From assembly GCA_016234495.1 (NCBI GenBank), contig JACRBI010000004.1, positions 1 through 64,000 of the forward strand: DNA of 64,000 nt. Direction: 5' to 3'. The translations under genes were made by a program, and so were the position numbers. The DNA comes from Chloroflexota bacterium. Lineage in GTDB: Bacteria; Chloroflexota; Anaerolineae; Anaerolineales; Villigracilaceae. Below the pieces are notes generated by a model. The model saw only the letters and a list, made by a program, of their open reading frames with translations. It made no database searches and was not told the origin of the DNA. Positions within the stretch are counted from its first letter, which is position 1, and every line of letters begins with the position of its first letter. This document shows, in pieces, positions 36,411-45,625 of the stretch.

Positions 36411-37079
36411 ATGAGCACAAGCTTTGACACCTCCCTTACCAAAATATCATCATCGCATGAGAGCGGATACGCCAGCGAGGTATATCAAGGTGTCCAAAGC
36501 AAGCGGGATGGCTCCACCCCACCCAATCAAACGGGCACAACACAGGATTTACAACCATTTCGTATCACTATTTCTGAAGATGCCCTGCGCAAGGCTGGTT
36601 TACTCAAGGACAAATCCAAAGCCGAAAACAGCGATAATCCGAAAGAAGCTGGTTCGGCAACAAATATGAACGATAAAACTGTCGAGAACCCCCAGGAAGC
36701 CCTTGAGTTGGAAAATCTGAAACGCACCGACCGCGAAGTCCGCGCCCACGAACAGGCGCACGTCATAGCAGGCGGAAATCTGGTGCGCGGCGCAGCCAGC
36801 TTTGGGTACGCAACCGGGCCAGATGGCAGGTTGTACGCGGTCAGCGGCGAGGTTTCGATCGACTCCAGCCCGGTGCAAGATGATCCTGAAGCGACAATCC
36901 GTAAAATGCGGCAAGTGGTGAGAGCCGCACTCGCGCCGGCGCGCCCCTCCGGGCAGGATCGCGCAGTTGCGTCCGCGGCGATAAAAACTCAAGTGGAAGC
37001 CCAACAGCAGGTCACGCACCAGCAAATGGAGAAGGTGCAGAGCAGCGAACAGTCAGTAGTCATAAACATCAAAGCATAA
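36411..37079 (+). CDS. SprA-related putative zinc metalloprotease
   Basis: The 222-residue protein has a Ser/Thr-rich low-complexity N-terminal half and, from about 105, a conserved block DREVRAHEQAHVIAGG then FGYATGPDGRLYAVSGEVSID. The HEQAH sequence is an HExxH zinc motif and the whole block is the signature of the SprA-related family (CJM1_0395-like), whose biological role is poorly known. No signal peptide or membrane helix is seen. It is a single-gene unit with a terminator 14 bases after the stop. Confidence 0.85.
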   Translation: MSTSFDTSLTKISSSHESGYASEVYQGVQSKRDGSTPPNQTGTTQDLQPFRITISEDALRKAGLLKDKSKAENSDNPKEAGSATNMNDKTVENPQEALELENLKRTDREVRAHEQAHVIAGGNLVRGAASFGYATGPDGRLYAVSGEVSIDSSPVQDDPEATIRKMRQVVRAALAPARPSGQDRAVASAAIKTQVEAQQQVTHQQMEKVQSSEQSVVINIKA

Positions 37080-37092
37080 AACTGAAACACGG

Positions 37093-37127
37093 CGAACCCG
37101 ATTTCAATTGAAGTCGGGTTCGTTTTG
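37093..37127 (+). terminator. Intrinsic terminator after the SprA-like gene
   Basis: A 12-base stem (37093-37104/37111-37122, one G-T pair) with a CAATTG-centred loop is followed by TTTTG. Confidence 0.82.
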
Positions 37128-37169
37128 ATTTAATCTCATCAACATGGAATACTTTGCCCTTCCATTAAT

Positions 37170-37200
37170 TTGAAACGAATTGAATTAAAAATGCTATAAT
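37170..37200 (+). promoter_or_regulatory. Promoter at leaderless distance from the YtxG-like gene
   Basis: A perfect TATAAT (37195-37200) ends six bases before the ATG at 37207; a TTGAAA box at 37170-37175 is 19 bases upstream. Transcription would begin at the start codon, and there is no Shine-Dalgarno. Confidence 0.65.
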
Positions 37201-37206
37201 CGAAAT

Positions 37207-37680
37207 ATGGCAACACCCATTCCTCCACAACAACCAACAACACCACCTCCTCCAGCTCCGCTCACCCCTGAGGAACTCGCGGCTATTCGCGAGGCAGAAC
37301 GCAAGCAAAAGACAATAATGGCCAGTATTATTGCGGCCGTTGTCTTCATTATCGTATTTTTGGTAGTAGCGGTAATTCTCCTATTACAGCCCAATGCCCC
37401 CACAGCCAAGATCCGCGATGTGTTCATCATCGTCGTCGCGCTCGAATCGCTGGTTATCGGCGTGGCGCTGATCGTTCTCGTCATGCAGCTTGCCAGCCTC
37501 ATCAACCTTCTGCAAAATGAAATCCGCCCCATTCTTCATGCCACGAGCGAAACCGTCAACACCCTGCGAGGAACGGCTGAATTTTTGGGCGAAAACGTGG
37601 TCGAACCTGTCATCAAACTTAATGGTTATCTGGCAGGCCTGACGCGTATGTTAGAATTAATGGGTCTCAAAAAGAAGTAA
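37207..37680 (+). CDS. DUF948/YtxG-like membrane protein
   Basis: The 157-residue protein has a Pro-rich N-terminus, a charged helix, and two membrane helices at about 37-58 and 66-90, then an amphipathic stretch (NEIRPILHATSETVNTLRGTA) like the helical repeat of DUF948 proteins. The next gene encodes a YtxH-like protein, and ytxG-ytxH pairs occur together in Firmicutes, which supports the assignment. Function is unknown; envelope stress roles have been proposed for such proteins. Confidence 0.6.
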   Translation: MATPIPPQQPTTPPPPAPLTPEELAAIREAERKQKTIMASIIAAVVFIIVFLVVAVILLLQPNAPTAKIRDVFIIVVALESLVIGVALIVLVMQLASLINLLQNEIRPILHATSETVNTLRGTAEFLGENVVEPVIKLNGYLAGLTRMLELMGLKKK

Positions 37681-37751
37681 ATACATCGAATCCCTAAAAA
37701 GACAACTTAGGGCTGACAAAAAAAATCAACCAATAACAAAGGAGTAATAAC

Positions 37752-38102
37752 ATGTCTGACCGTGATGAATTTGGCGCTTTTCTCGTAGGTTTTATTGTCG
37801 GTGGACTCACCGGCGCAGTCGTCTCCCTGCTCTTCGCTCCGCAATCCGGCGAAGAAACCCGCGCGCTGATCAAAGACAAAAGCATTGAGCTGCGCGACAA
37901 AGCGCAGGTCACAGCAGAGGAAGCGCTCGCCCGCGCAGAAACTCTCGCTGCCGACGCCCGCAAGCGCGCAGAAGAATTGACCCATGAAGCCAAAGTCCGC
38001 GCCGAACACCTTGCCGCAGAAGTCCGCGAACGCGGCAAAGGCGCAATTGAAGCCGTCCGCAAAACCAAGAAAGGCGACGGCGGCGAAGCCCCCGCAGCGT
38101 AA
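37752..38102 (+). CDS. YtxH domain protein
   Basis: The 116-residue protein opens with a Gly-rich membrane helix (FLVGFIVGGLTGAVVSLLFAP) immediately followed by the YtxH hallmark APQSGEETR, then a long charged Ala-rich helix with heptad spacing and a basic tail. It is probably anchored at the membrane with a cytoplasmic coiled coil. GGAG precedes the ATG. It follows the YtxG-like gene by 71 bases and a terminator closes the pair. Confidence 0.82.
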   Translation: MSDRDEFGAFLVGFIVGGLTGAVVSLLFAPQSGEETRALIKDKSIELRDKAQVTAEEALARAETLAADARKRAEELTHEAKVRAEHLAAEVRERGKGAIEAVRKTKKGDGGEAPAA

Positions 38103-38118
38103 CACCTTTTCAGGCAGC

Positions 38119-38156
38119 AAGGGTTTGACATCAACGTCAAACCCTTGTTTTATTTA
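38119..38156 (+). terminator. Intrinsic terminator after ytxH
   Basis: A 12-base perfect stem (38119-38130/38137-38148) is followed by TTTTATTT. The start codon of the next gene lies at the end of this T-run, so that gene needs read-through or a promoter overlapping the hairpin. Confidence 0.85.
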
Positions 38157-38779
38157 TGAACCTCCTTCAGCGCTTTATGCGCGCCTTCTTCAACCTGCTT
38201 TACCATCGTTTCGCATTCACCTACGATCTCGTTGCAGCGACAGTCTCCTTTGGCAGGTGGAAAGACTGGACGCAGGCAGTGCTCCCGTTAATCAAAGGGA
38301 CCCGCATCCTTGAGCTGGGACATGGCCCCGGACATTTGCAGCGCATCCTGCTTAACCTGAATCTTGATTCAGTTGCGATGGACGAATCAGCGCAGATGGG
38401 ACGGATCGCAAAGCGCCGCCTTGGCCGCCCCGGCAAGTTGACCCGCGCCCTCGCCCAGAAGACGCCCTTCGCCGCTGAATCATTTGACTCGGTCATCGCG
38501 ACCTTTCCATCTGAATATATTTTTGACAGGCAAACTCTCACAGAGGCACAGCGAGTCCTTCGAAACGGAGGCAGGTTCATCGTCCTGCTTGCTGCGTGGC
38601 CGAAGAGTCCGCTGCTTGCATGGCTATTCAAGATCACAGGCCAGAGTCCAGACGGCGCATATGAGTCGATCAAATCAAAAACAAACGAATTTTTGGCACA
38701 CACAAAGTTCAGCACGCTGGATGTTCAAAGAGTTGAAGTAAAATCAGCCAGTCTGTTAATTGTCATTGCGAACAAATAG
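38156..38779 (+). CDS. SAM-dependent methyltransferase (class I)
   Basis: The 207-residue protein has the Rossmann SAM-binding motif ILELGHGPGHL near residue 51, a motif II-like segment (FAAESFDSVIATFPSEYIF) and a following VLRNGGRFIVL, typical of UbiE/methyltransferase-11 proteins. The substrate is unknown. The ATG at 38156 touches the upstream terminator and has no ribosome site; an internal start at 38174 is possible but would also leave motif I intact. The hemolysin III gene follows after eight bases. Confidence 0.82.
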   Translation: MNLLQRFMRAFFNLLYHRFAFTYDLVAATVSFGRWKDWTQAVLPLIKGTRILELGHGPGHLQRILLNLNLDSVAMDESAQMGRIAKRRLGRPGKLTRALAQKTPFAAESFDSVIATFPSEYIFDRQTLTEAQRVLRNGGRFIVLLAAWPKSPLLAWLFKITGQSPDGAYESIKSKTNEFLAHTKFSTLDVQRVEVKSASLLIVIANK

Positions 38780-38787
38780 GAGTTTGG

Positions 38788-39426
38788 ATGTTAAAAAAAT
38801 TACGTGAACCCGTCAACAGCCTCACCCATTGGGCAGGCGCGATCCTTGCGCTGGCAGGGTTGATCGCGTTGCTGATCGTCGGATGGGGTACGCCTGTCAA
38901 AGTCATTTCGCTGATTATTTACGGCGTGAGTCTGATATTTTTATTTTCAGCCAGCGCCACCTACCACATGGTGCGTGTCAAAGACAGGGCGCTGGAAATT
39001 TTCCGCAAGGTTGACCATGCCGCGATATTTTGTTTGATCGCGGGCACATACACCCCGTTTTGCCTGAACGCATTTACGGGCTTTTGGAAGTGGGGTATGT
39101 TGACCATTATCTGGTCTTTGGCCTTGATCGGAATTGCGGTGAAAATATTTTACATCCGCGCGCCGCGCTGGCTGAATGCCGGCATTTATGTGACCATGGG
39201 CTGGCTGTGTGTAGGCGCGAGCGGACAACTTCTGTCGGCGCTGCCGGCCTGGGTGCTGGCCTGGCTCATCATTGGCGGAGTAATTTACACCCTCGGCGCA
39301 GTCGTTTACAGCACGAAGTTGTTTAATTTTGTGCCCGGCATATTTGGCTTTCATGAAGTCTGGCATATTTTTGTGTTACTGGCTGCCGCCGCGCATTTTG
39401 TGGCGGTGATGGGTGTGGCGCTGTAA
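38788..39426 (+). CDS. Hemolysin III / PAQR family membrane protein
   Basis: The 212-residue protein has seven membrane helices. The PAQR metal-site residues are present: SATYH near residue 56, DHAAIF near 74 and HEVWH...AAHF near 190-204. These proteins resemble adiponectin-receptor hydrolases; the hemolysin name is historical and no toxin role is implied. GGAGTTTGG precedes the ATG. Confidence 0.92.
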   Translation: MLKKLREPVNSLTHWAGAILALAGLIALLIVGWGTPVKVISLIIYGVSLIFLFSASATYHMVRVKDRALEIFRKVDHAAIFCLIAGTYTPFCLNAFTGFWKWGMLTIIWSLALIGIAVKIFYIRAPRWLNAGIYVTMGWLCVGASGQLLSALPAWVLAWLIIGGVIYTLGAVVYSTKLFNFVPGIFGFHEVWHIFVLLAAAAHFVAVMGVAL

Positions 39427-39436
39427 AAGGGATTCC

Positions 39437-40186
39437 ATGTTATCGGGCATTGATCTAAATCAGATTTTTACATTTCCGTTCAAAGACGCCGAGTCGCGCA
39501 GGCATTTTTTAATCGGCTGCCTTGTTTCACTGACGGCGTTTATCGTTCCCATCCTTCCGTATTTTGTTCTGTACGGCTATGCCATCCGCATCGCAAAACA
39601 AATTATGAACAACGAGTCTCTGCGCATGGCGGCATGGGATGACTGGGAAGGTATGTTCAAGGATGGGGCCAGGGTATTTGGCATTCGGATGATTTTCTCG
39701 ATCCCAATGTTTGTCGTGATGATCCCGTTGTTTGCTTCGATGTTCTTCATGCCATTCTTCATGGGCAATGCAAGCAGTTCAGAACTGGATGTGATAATTC
39801 CCGCCTTCATGTTGATCAGTTTTGGCGCGATGTGCGCGCTGATTCCGATCTCGATTCCATTGGTTGTCATTATCCCTGCCGCTGAAATGTATGTGGTGGA
39901 GAAGCGCGAGTTCGCAGCAGGCTTCCGCTTCCGCGAATGGTGGCCCATCTTTCGCGCAAATATCAGCGGATTCATCGCCGCGTTTGCCATTTATTATGTA
40001 AGTTCCATGATTCTTGTTTTTGCCGTCCAGATCATTGGCGCGACCCTCATCTTCGCCTGCCTCGTTCCATTTCTGCTGCCAGCCATAACCATGTATGGCT
40101 TACTGATCATGTATGCCGCCGCCGCACAGGCCTACAAGGTCGGCAGGGATAAACTCGCGCAAAGGGAAACAAACCTTGGAGCATAA
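39437..40186 (+). CDS. DUF4013 family membrane protein
   Basis: The 249-residue protein has about six hydrophobic helices and the family-typical early segment YGYAIRIAKQIMNN followed by a W-D-D-W-E-G-M-F cytoplasmic piece. Function is unknown. The ATG at 39437 is preferred because AAAGGGA lies upstream at good spacing; the earlier ATG at 39413 overlaps the end of the hemolysin III gene. It is convergent with the next gene, only nine bases away. Confidence 0.82.
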   Translation: MLSGIDLNQIFTFPFKDAESRRHFLIGCLVSLTAFIVPILPYFVLYGYAIRIAKQIMNNESLRMAAWDDWEGMFKDGARVFGIRMIFSIPMFVVMIPLFASMFFMPFFMGNASSSELDVIIPAFMLISFGAMCALIPISIPLVVIIPAAEMYVVEKREFAAGFRFREWWPIFRANISGFIAAFAIYYVSSMILVFAVQIIGATLIFACLVPFLLPAITMYGLLIMYAAAAQAYKVGRDKLAQRETNLGA

Positions 40187-40195
40187 GCTGCGCAG

Positions 40196-42223
40196 CTACT
40201 TCAAAATCTGAAATAAATTGCTGTAATCATCCGTCCACAAACGCAGGGGGGAACTGTACCCGTCAAACGAAATGGCGCGTGATTTGATCTCGGGAATCTC
40301 AAAGGCAGCGGGGTCGTGCGCCAGCAACACCCATTCAGACGGATACGCCCCTTTCTGGGAATCGGCGCGCGTGCTGACTCGAATCATTTCAAGCTGATAT
40401 TTCCGGGCAAGCTGCCAGAAGACGGGCTGCAGGTCGAGGTGGCGATTCGAGATATGCGCGGCAATCACGCCATCGGGCGCAAGATGCTCAAGGTACAGCG
40501 CAAACGCCTCCCTCGTCACCAAATGGACGGGAATCGAGTCGCTGCTGAACGTATCCAAAACCAGCACATCAAAGTTTTGTCTCTCGCCGCTGGCAAGCTC
40601 CCGCTCAAGAGAAATTCGCGCATCGCCCAAAACGACGGAGACGCCTGCCTTGCTGTCTTTCAGAAATGAAAAATATCCGCCCTCCCCTTCCGCAAGCCGC
40701 ACGACAACAGGGTTGATCTCGTAGAAGCGGTAATAATCACCATGTTGAGCGAATGCTGCCAACGTGCCTGCGCCAAGACCTAAAACGCCAACACGGATTC
40801 CTCTCTTCGGGTGATTTCGCAGAACAATCCCCACACCGCTTTCTTCAACATAATATGTGGTTGGACGGGCACGGTCATGCGGGAATTGAATTCCATGCAC
40901 CGTCATACCGTGAATCATGGCAACCGAGTTATCATCGTTTTCCTTGACCCGAATCACTCCATAAAAATTCCGCTCCACGAACAGCGCGTCCTGAAACTGA
41001 TTCAATCCCACCGACAGCAAAATTGTCGCGGCGAAAAAAGAAAATCCCATCACGCGGGCTTGAATATCCACATTATCGGCGATACGCGGCAGTAGCATCA
41101 CGACCAGCAAAACTATCGTCACCAGCCATGCGAGATAAAACTCCCAATAGCCAGTGAACAGAAACGGCGCGATTAAATTCACAAAAATGCCTCCCGCCGC
41201 GCCGCCAAAGGAGACCATCAAGTAAAAGCTGGTCAAATAGTGGGCATGCGGACGCAGGCGGTATAACTCGCCATGACAGATCATCGCCGCGAGAAACAGT
41301 AAAATTCCATACACGGCGATTTGAAAAAGGACATTTAATGAGCCTGCTTGCAATAAAGTCCACAGGGCGGCAAGACTGGCGAGGCTGAAAAGCGCGGCAT
41401 AAATTCGGCGGTCATACCAGCGCGCGTCTGAAAATGCAAGAATGAACGAGAGCAGGTAAATCATCAGCGGGAGTATCCACAAAAACGGAATGACCGCCAC
41501 CTCCTGCGAAATTTGATTTGTCACCGCCAGCAAAAACAGGGATGCAGTTCCGCTTAAAATGATCCACAAAACTTTCAGAGAGAACGGCGGTCTGTGTTCA
41601 GTTGAAACGCTCGCTGCTCTTCCATCGTCATCACGCGCGCGCCAACTTAATGCGCCTACAGTGACCGCAAGGATAACGAATCCGCCTGTCCATAACCAGC
41701 CTTGCTGTCGCAGAGAAAAGACGGGCTCAATCATCAACGGATATGCAAACAGGCCAAACAGAGAGCCGGCATTTGACAAGGCATATAATTTCGCGTAAGA
41801 CCTTTCAGGGAAAACACGACTAAACCACGCCTGCATCAAAGGACCGTTTGAAGCGAGCACAAAATATGGCAGGCCGACAGACACCGTCAAAAGCAGGAAA
41901 ATATTGAACACAGGAAAACTCACATCCGCCGGCCGCATATCAGCGGAGGGAGTGATCGGGGACGGCCACCCAGCCCCGAGCGCGGCCAGAAGCGCGATCG
42001 TCATCCCCAAAAGCGCAATGTGAATCCATCCCTGCCGCGGACGTTTAACAAGCCAGTATGCATACGCATATCCGCCGGTTAACAGCACTTGGAAAAACAA
42101 CATCGCGGTTGACCAGATCGCCGGTGTGCCGCCAAACCACGGCAGAATAAATTTACCGATCATCGGTTGAATTTGAAATAACAAAAAAGCTGAAAGAAAA
42201 ATGCTGAGTGAAAATAAGATCAT
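40196..42223 (-). CDS. Fused membrane/spermidine-synthase-like protein
   Basis: The 675-residue product has an N-terminal half of about 12 membrane helices (1-400) and a C-terminal class I methyltransferase-like fold of the spermidine synthase group (about 430-640), with GVLGLGAGTLAAF near 480, an acidic E-I-N-P loop and LDTFSSDSIPVHL. Such MFS/SpeE fusions are common; polyamine synthesis has not been shown for most. I start at 42223 because GGAGA precedes it; the in-frame ATG at 42274 has no site. It is divergent from the hydrolase gene with 66 bases between. Confidence 0.88.
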   Translation of the reverse strand: MILFSLSIFLSAFLLFQIQPMIGKFILPWFGGTPAIWSTAMLFFQVLLTGGYAYAYWLVKRPRQGWIHIALLGMTIALLAALGAGWPSPITPSADMRPADVSFPVFNIFLLLTVSVGLPYFVLASNGPLMQAWFSRVFPERSYAKLYALSNAGSLFGLFAYPLMIEPVFSLRQQGWLWTGGFVILAVTVGALSWRARDDDGRAASVSTEHRPPFSLKVLWIILSGTASLFLLAVTNQISQEVAVIPFLWILPLMIYLLSFILAFSDARWYDRRIYAALFSLASLAALWTLLQAGSLNVLFQIAVYGILLFLAAMICHGELYRLRPHAHYLTSFYLMVSFGGAAGGIFVNLIAPFLFTGYWEFYLAWLVTIVLLVVMLLPRIADNVDIQARVMGFSFFAATILLSVGLNQFQDALFVERNFYGVIRVKENDDNSVAMIHGMTVHGIQFPHDRARPTTYYVEESGVGIVLRNHPKRGIRVGVLGLGAGTLAAFAQHGDYYRFYEINPVVVRLAEGEGGYFSFLKDSKAGVSVVLGDARISLERELASGERQNFDVLVLDTFSSDSIPVHLVTREAFALYLEHLAPDGVIAAHISNRHLDLQPVFWQLARKYQLEMIRVSTRADSQKGAYPSEWVLLAHDPAAFEIPEIKSRAISFDGYSSPLRLWTDDYSNLFQILK

Positions 42224-42289
42224 CGTATCTCCGTCTGCAATTTTATGCAAAATCATATAAAATGACAGGCACAAAATAAAAGGAAAATT

Positions 42290-43672
42290 ATGCGCCCACT
42301 TGAGATCGTCATTCCGTTTCTGCTTGCGTTTTATTTATTATGGCAGCACCCGCGCCCGCTCGCTGCCCGGTTGTTGCCGGTTCTTGCAGCCGCCCTGACC
42401 TTGATCCATTTTTTCATCGAGGGATATCGCTGGCAGATGGTGCCGCTTTATGCGCTCACATTTTTGCTCGGGATAAGCAGTCTGATAAAAATTTCAAGTC
42501 AAGCGGATTGGCCGGCGTCCGCATCATACCTGACCGTGATCCTGCTCGCCGTTTCGACGGCTTTACCGGCCCTGCTGCCTGTTCCGAACATCCCCAGTCC
42601 TTCGGGTTCACTGCGAGTCGGCACAACAACATTTCAGTTGACAGACGAGTCGCGCAGGGAACTTTATTCCGGAAAAGACGAAGCACGTTCGTTCATGGTG
42701 CAGGCCTGGTACCCGGCAAACCCGCTCCCGGAAAATAAACATGCAGAGTGGATGTCGCACCCGGAAATATTCAGCCCGGCGATTTCATCGTTTCTAAAAA
42801 TGCCGCCATTCTTTTTAGACCACCTGGCTCTCGCAAAAACACCGGCGTACCTTGACGCGCCGATTGCCGATGGAGGCCAGCCTTATCCAATCATTCTCTT
42901 TTCACATGGCTGGGACGGATTCAACGCGCAAAACAGCGGGCAAATGATTGAGCTTGCCAGTCACGGATATTTTGTCGCCTCGATCAATCATACCTACGGC
43001 GCAATTGTCACTGTCTTTCCAGATGGAAATATCGCGCACAATAATCCAGCCGCGCTTCCCGAAGGCGTGCCAGACGATGAATATGAAATCGCTGCCCGCA
43101 AACTCGTTAACCAGTGGGCCGGCGACCTTACATACACGCTCGATCTTTTAGGAATGCAAAACAGCAGCATCCGCGGATCATATTATTCCAAATTGGATTT
43201 CAATCGCGTCGGAGTTTATGGACATTCCACGGGCGGCGGCGCAGCCATTCAATTCTGCGGAACAGACGACCGCTGTCAAGCCGTGCTCGGCATGGATCCA
43301 TTCATGCGCCCTGTCTCAGCCGAGGTTCTCGAAAATGGACTTTCTCAGCCCGCCTTTTTCATGTTCAGCCAGGGCTGGACAGATGACATTGACAGCAGGA
43401 ATAACTATTTGTTCAACCAGTTTCATCCGAATGTCCCTAAGAGCCGTGGCGCAATAACCATCCATGGCACCCGGCATTATGATTTCAGCGACCTGCCCCT
43501 GCTCTCCCCCATCGCACCTCAGCTTGGGCTTAAAGGTCCGCTGAAAGGTTCTCGCGTCGTTGAAATTGTCAACGCATACCTGCTGGAATTCTTCGAGATG
43601 ACGCTGAAGGGTAATCCCTCGCTCCTGTTCGATGGCGAATTCGCATATTTTCCTGAAGTGAAATTAAAGTAG
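42290..43672 (+). CDS. Alpha/beta hydrolase, PAF-acetylhydrolase-like, membrane anchored
   Basis: The 460-residue protein has three or four N-terminal membrane helices (about 5-105), then an alpha/beta hydrolase domain. The nucleophile Ser is in VYGHSTGGG near residue 310, the acid Asp is in LGMDPFM near 335 and the catalytic His in GTRHYDF near 395. The oxyanion segment is LFSHGWDG near 200. This arrangement matches platelet-activating-factor acetylhydrolase II/plasma-type lipases (PF03403). The lipid or ester substrate is unknown. AAAAGGAAAA precedes the ATG. A 55-residue membrane protein follows nine bases later. Confidence 0.85.
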   Translation: MRPLEIVIPFLLAFYLLWQHPRPLAARLLPVLAAALTLIHFFIEGYRWQMVPLYALTFLLGISSLIKISSQADWPASASYLTVILLAVSTALPALLPVPNIPSPSGSLRVGTTTFQLTDESRRELYSGKDEARSFMVQAWYPANPLPENKHAEWMSHPEIFSPAISSFLKMPPFFLDHLALAKTPAYLDAPIADGGQPYPIILFSHGWDGFNAQNSGQMIELASHGYFVASINHTYGAIVTVFPDGNIAHNNPAALPEGVPDDEYEIAARKLVNQWAGDLTYTLDLLGMQNSSIRGSYYSKLDFNRVGVYGHSTGGGAAIQFCGTDDRCQAVLGMDPFMRPVSAEVLENGLSQPAFFMFSQGWTDDIDSRNNYLFNQFHPNVPKSRGAITIHGTRHYDFSDLPLLSPIAPQLGLKGPLKGSRVVEIVNAYLLEFFEMTLKGNPSLLFDGEFAYFPEVKLK

Positions 43673-43681
43673 GAGTAAGCA

Positions 43682-43849
43682 ATGAAACAAAACAAGCGCA
43701 GAATTTCCATGACATTTCTAATTCTCGGCATGACATTTCTAACCATCGGCATCAGCACCGGCAATAAGACGTTCTCATTTGCGGCAATCGCATTTGTCAT
43801 TATCTCGCTTATCACAGGCGGAAGATGGTTAAGACCGCGCAGAAAATAA
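43682..43849 (+). CDS. Small two-helix membrane protein (55 residues)
   Basis: A 55-residue frame opens with MKQNKRRIS, continues with two hydrophobic segments (about 10-24 and 31-46) separated by STGNKT, and ends with the basic RWLRPRRK. AGGAG lies seven bases upstream, overlapping the hydrolase stop codon, so it is translated with that gene. A strong terminator follows. I do not recognise the family. Confidence 0.75.
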   Translation: MKQNKRRISMTFLILGMTFLTIGISTGNKTFSFAAIAFVIISLITGGRWLRPRRK

Positions 43850-43865
43850 AATTGAAGACATGCAA

Positions 43866-43906
43866 ACAAAATAACAGCCGACTTTGTCAGTCGGCTGTTA
43901 TTTTGT
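43866..43906. terminator. Bidirectional intrinsic terminator
   Basis: A 17-base perfect stem (43866-43882/43890-43906) with a seven-base loop and A/T-rich arms separates the hydrolase operon from the convergent 5'-nucleotidase gene. Confidence 0.9.
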
Positions 43907-43921
43907 TTCTTGAGAAGATCT

Positions 43922-45625
43922 TTACGGCAAAACAGTAATGCGGTTTTGCGGACCTGGAGCAACCGGCGAGAATGCATTGAAATACATTTCCAGCGCATCC
44001 GTATCTACGGCGCCGCCAAGTCGGTTTGTTCCATTTCTAAAGACTGTGAAGTTATCACCACCATCGGCGAGGAAATTATTCACGGTTACGCGGAAGGTGT
44101 CTGCATCATTGATCGCAACACCGTTGAGTTTCATGTTTGAAACCTTGCTGCCAATCGGGGCAGAAACGCTCCAGTCATATGTAAATCCGCTTGAAACCTG
44201 CAGAATGCGATTCTGTCCCACGGCAGGGTTATTGAACTGCTGCTCGAGCACAGCCTTGATTTGCGCGCCGGTCATGGTGATGGTCATCAGATTATTGCCA
44301 AACGGTTGAACCGCAAAAGATTCACCGTACGTGACATTGCCATCGCCTTCGCCAGCGGCACTGCCAACGAAATTCAAATCGGTGCGGATGCCGCCCGGAT
44401 TCATAAATGCGATCACAGCCCCGCCGTTAGCTGGGTCAGCCGTCGCAAACAGTTGCGCGTCTGCGATCACATCACCCAATGCAGACTCACCCGCCGCGTT
44501 CCCGGTGCGGGTAATGATGGCCGTAATCGAACCAATCACTCGATTGGCAAGAGGCGCGGCAATTGCATTGTATTTTGCAATGAGCGCGGTGATCAGGCCA
44601 TCCTTGGCAACATCACGGGTGACAATATTGTTATTGGCTGCCATGCTGACAACTTCACCTGATTTGCGGTTAATGGTCAGGTCAACATCCGTCACAATGC
44701 GCCCGAACGAGGCGGCGCTTGTCACTAGCATGTTGTTGATCGTGCAGTTATAGGCATTATGGGTATGTCCGCTGATGACCACGTCCACTTCGGGGTCGAA
44801 GCGGTTGACGATGTCAACAATTGCGCCGGAAATTCCAACGCAGCCGTTATAAGGCGCAGGCGCAACTTGCGCGCCGCCTTCGTGGATCAAAACAACAATG
44901 GTCTCAACGCCTTCTTTTTTGAGCTCGGGGATCAGCGCGTTGACTGTGTCCGCTTCATCCAAAAAGGTCAGGCCAGCTACGCCGGAAGGAGTAACAATTG
45001 TCGGTGTGCCCTCGAGCGTCATTCCGATGAAGGCAACTTTAACGCTGTCAAATTCCTTTATCTTGTAGGCAGGGAAAAGCGTCTTGAGGTCTTCGTCGCT
45101 TCGATCTTCGTTATTATCTTCGTTACTATTGAAGACGACATTAGCCGCCAGGTATTTGAATTTTGCGCCTTTGAAGGGGTCGCCATCCAGACATCCATCT
45201 ACAGGGTGGCATCCGCCTTTTTGCATGCGCAAAAGTTCGGTAAAGCCTTCATCGAATTCATGGTTGCCGACAGCATTGAAATCCAAACCCATCGAGTTGA
45301 AGGCTTCAATCGACGGCTCATCATGAAAGAGCGCAGAAAGGAGCGGGCTTGCGCCAATCATATCTCCGGCAGAGACAACCACCGTATTTGGATTAAGTGC
45401 CCGCAGGTTATTGATGTGCGTGGCAAGATATTCCGCCCCACCGGCATTGATCGTGCCAATACGTCCGGACGAACCGGCCGGCGGCTCAAGATTTCCATGG
45501 AAATCGTTGACGGCTAAAATTTGAACATCTACAGTTGGGGAGGGTTTGGCTGAAACGGTTGTAAATACAAGGGTTGATAGCAGGGCTAACAAAAGCAACA
45601 TTGAGAAAATCTTCTTGTTTTTCAT
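43922..45625 (-). CDS. Secreted 5'-nucleotidase / bifunctional metallophosphatase (UshA family)
   Basis: The 567-residue protein has a cleavable signal peptide (cut likely after VSA near residue 26). The metallophosphoesterase domain (about 30-290) shows AVNDFHGN, SAGDMIG, GNHEFDEG and ISGHTHNAYNC, which supply the two-metal ligands. The 5'-nucleotidase C-terminal domain (about 355-530) has the substrate-binding PFGNNLMTITM segment. It hydrolyses extracellular nucleotides for phosphate and nucleoside salvage, which fits purine nucleoside phosphorylase and the phosphate transporter elsewhere in the window. No anchor is visible at the C-terminus. AAAGGA precedes the ATG. Confidence 0.94.
   Translation of the reverse strand: MKNKKIFSMLLLLALLSTLVFTTVSAKPSPTVDVQILAVNDFHGNLEPPAGSSGRIGTINAGGAEYLATHINNLRALNPNTVVVSAGDMIGASPLLSALFHDEPSIEAFNSMGLDFNAVGNHEFDEGFTELLRMQKGGCHPVDGCLDGDPFKGAKFKYLAANVVFNSNEDNNEDRSDEDLKTLFPAYKIKEFDSVKVAFIGMTLEGTPTIVTPSGVAGLTFLDEADTVNALIPELKKEGVETIVVLIHEGGAQVAPAPYNGCVGISGAIVDIVNRFDPEVDVVISGHTHNAYNCTINNMLVTSAASFGRIVTDVDLTINRKSGEVVSMAANNNIVTRDVAKDGLITALIAKYNAIAAPLANRVIGSITAIITRTGNAAGESALGDVIADAQLFATADPANGGAVIAFMNPGGIRTDLNFVGSAAGEGDGNVTYGESFAVQPFGNNLMTITMTGAQIKAVLEQQFNNPAVGQNRILQVSSGFTYDWSVSAPIGSKVSNMKLNGVAINDADTFRVTVNNFLADGGDNFTVFRNGTNRLGGAVDTDALEMYFNAFSPVAPGPQNRITVLP

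Noticed and set aside
38788-39426. Hemolysin III as a toxin
   Set aside because: The PAQR fold with conserved metal residues indicates a membrane hydrolase/receptor family; the toxin name is historical.
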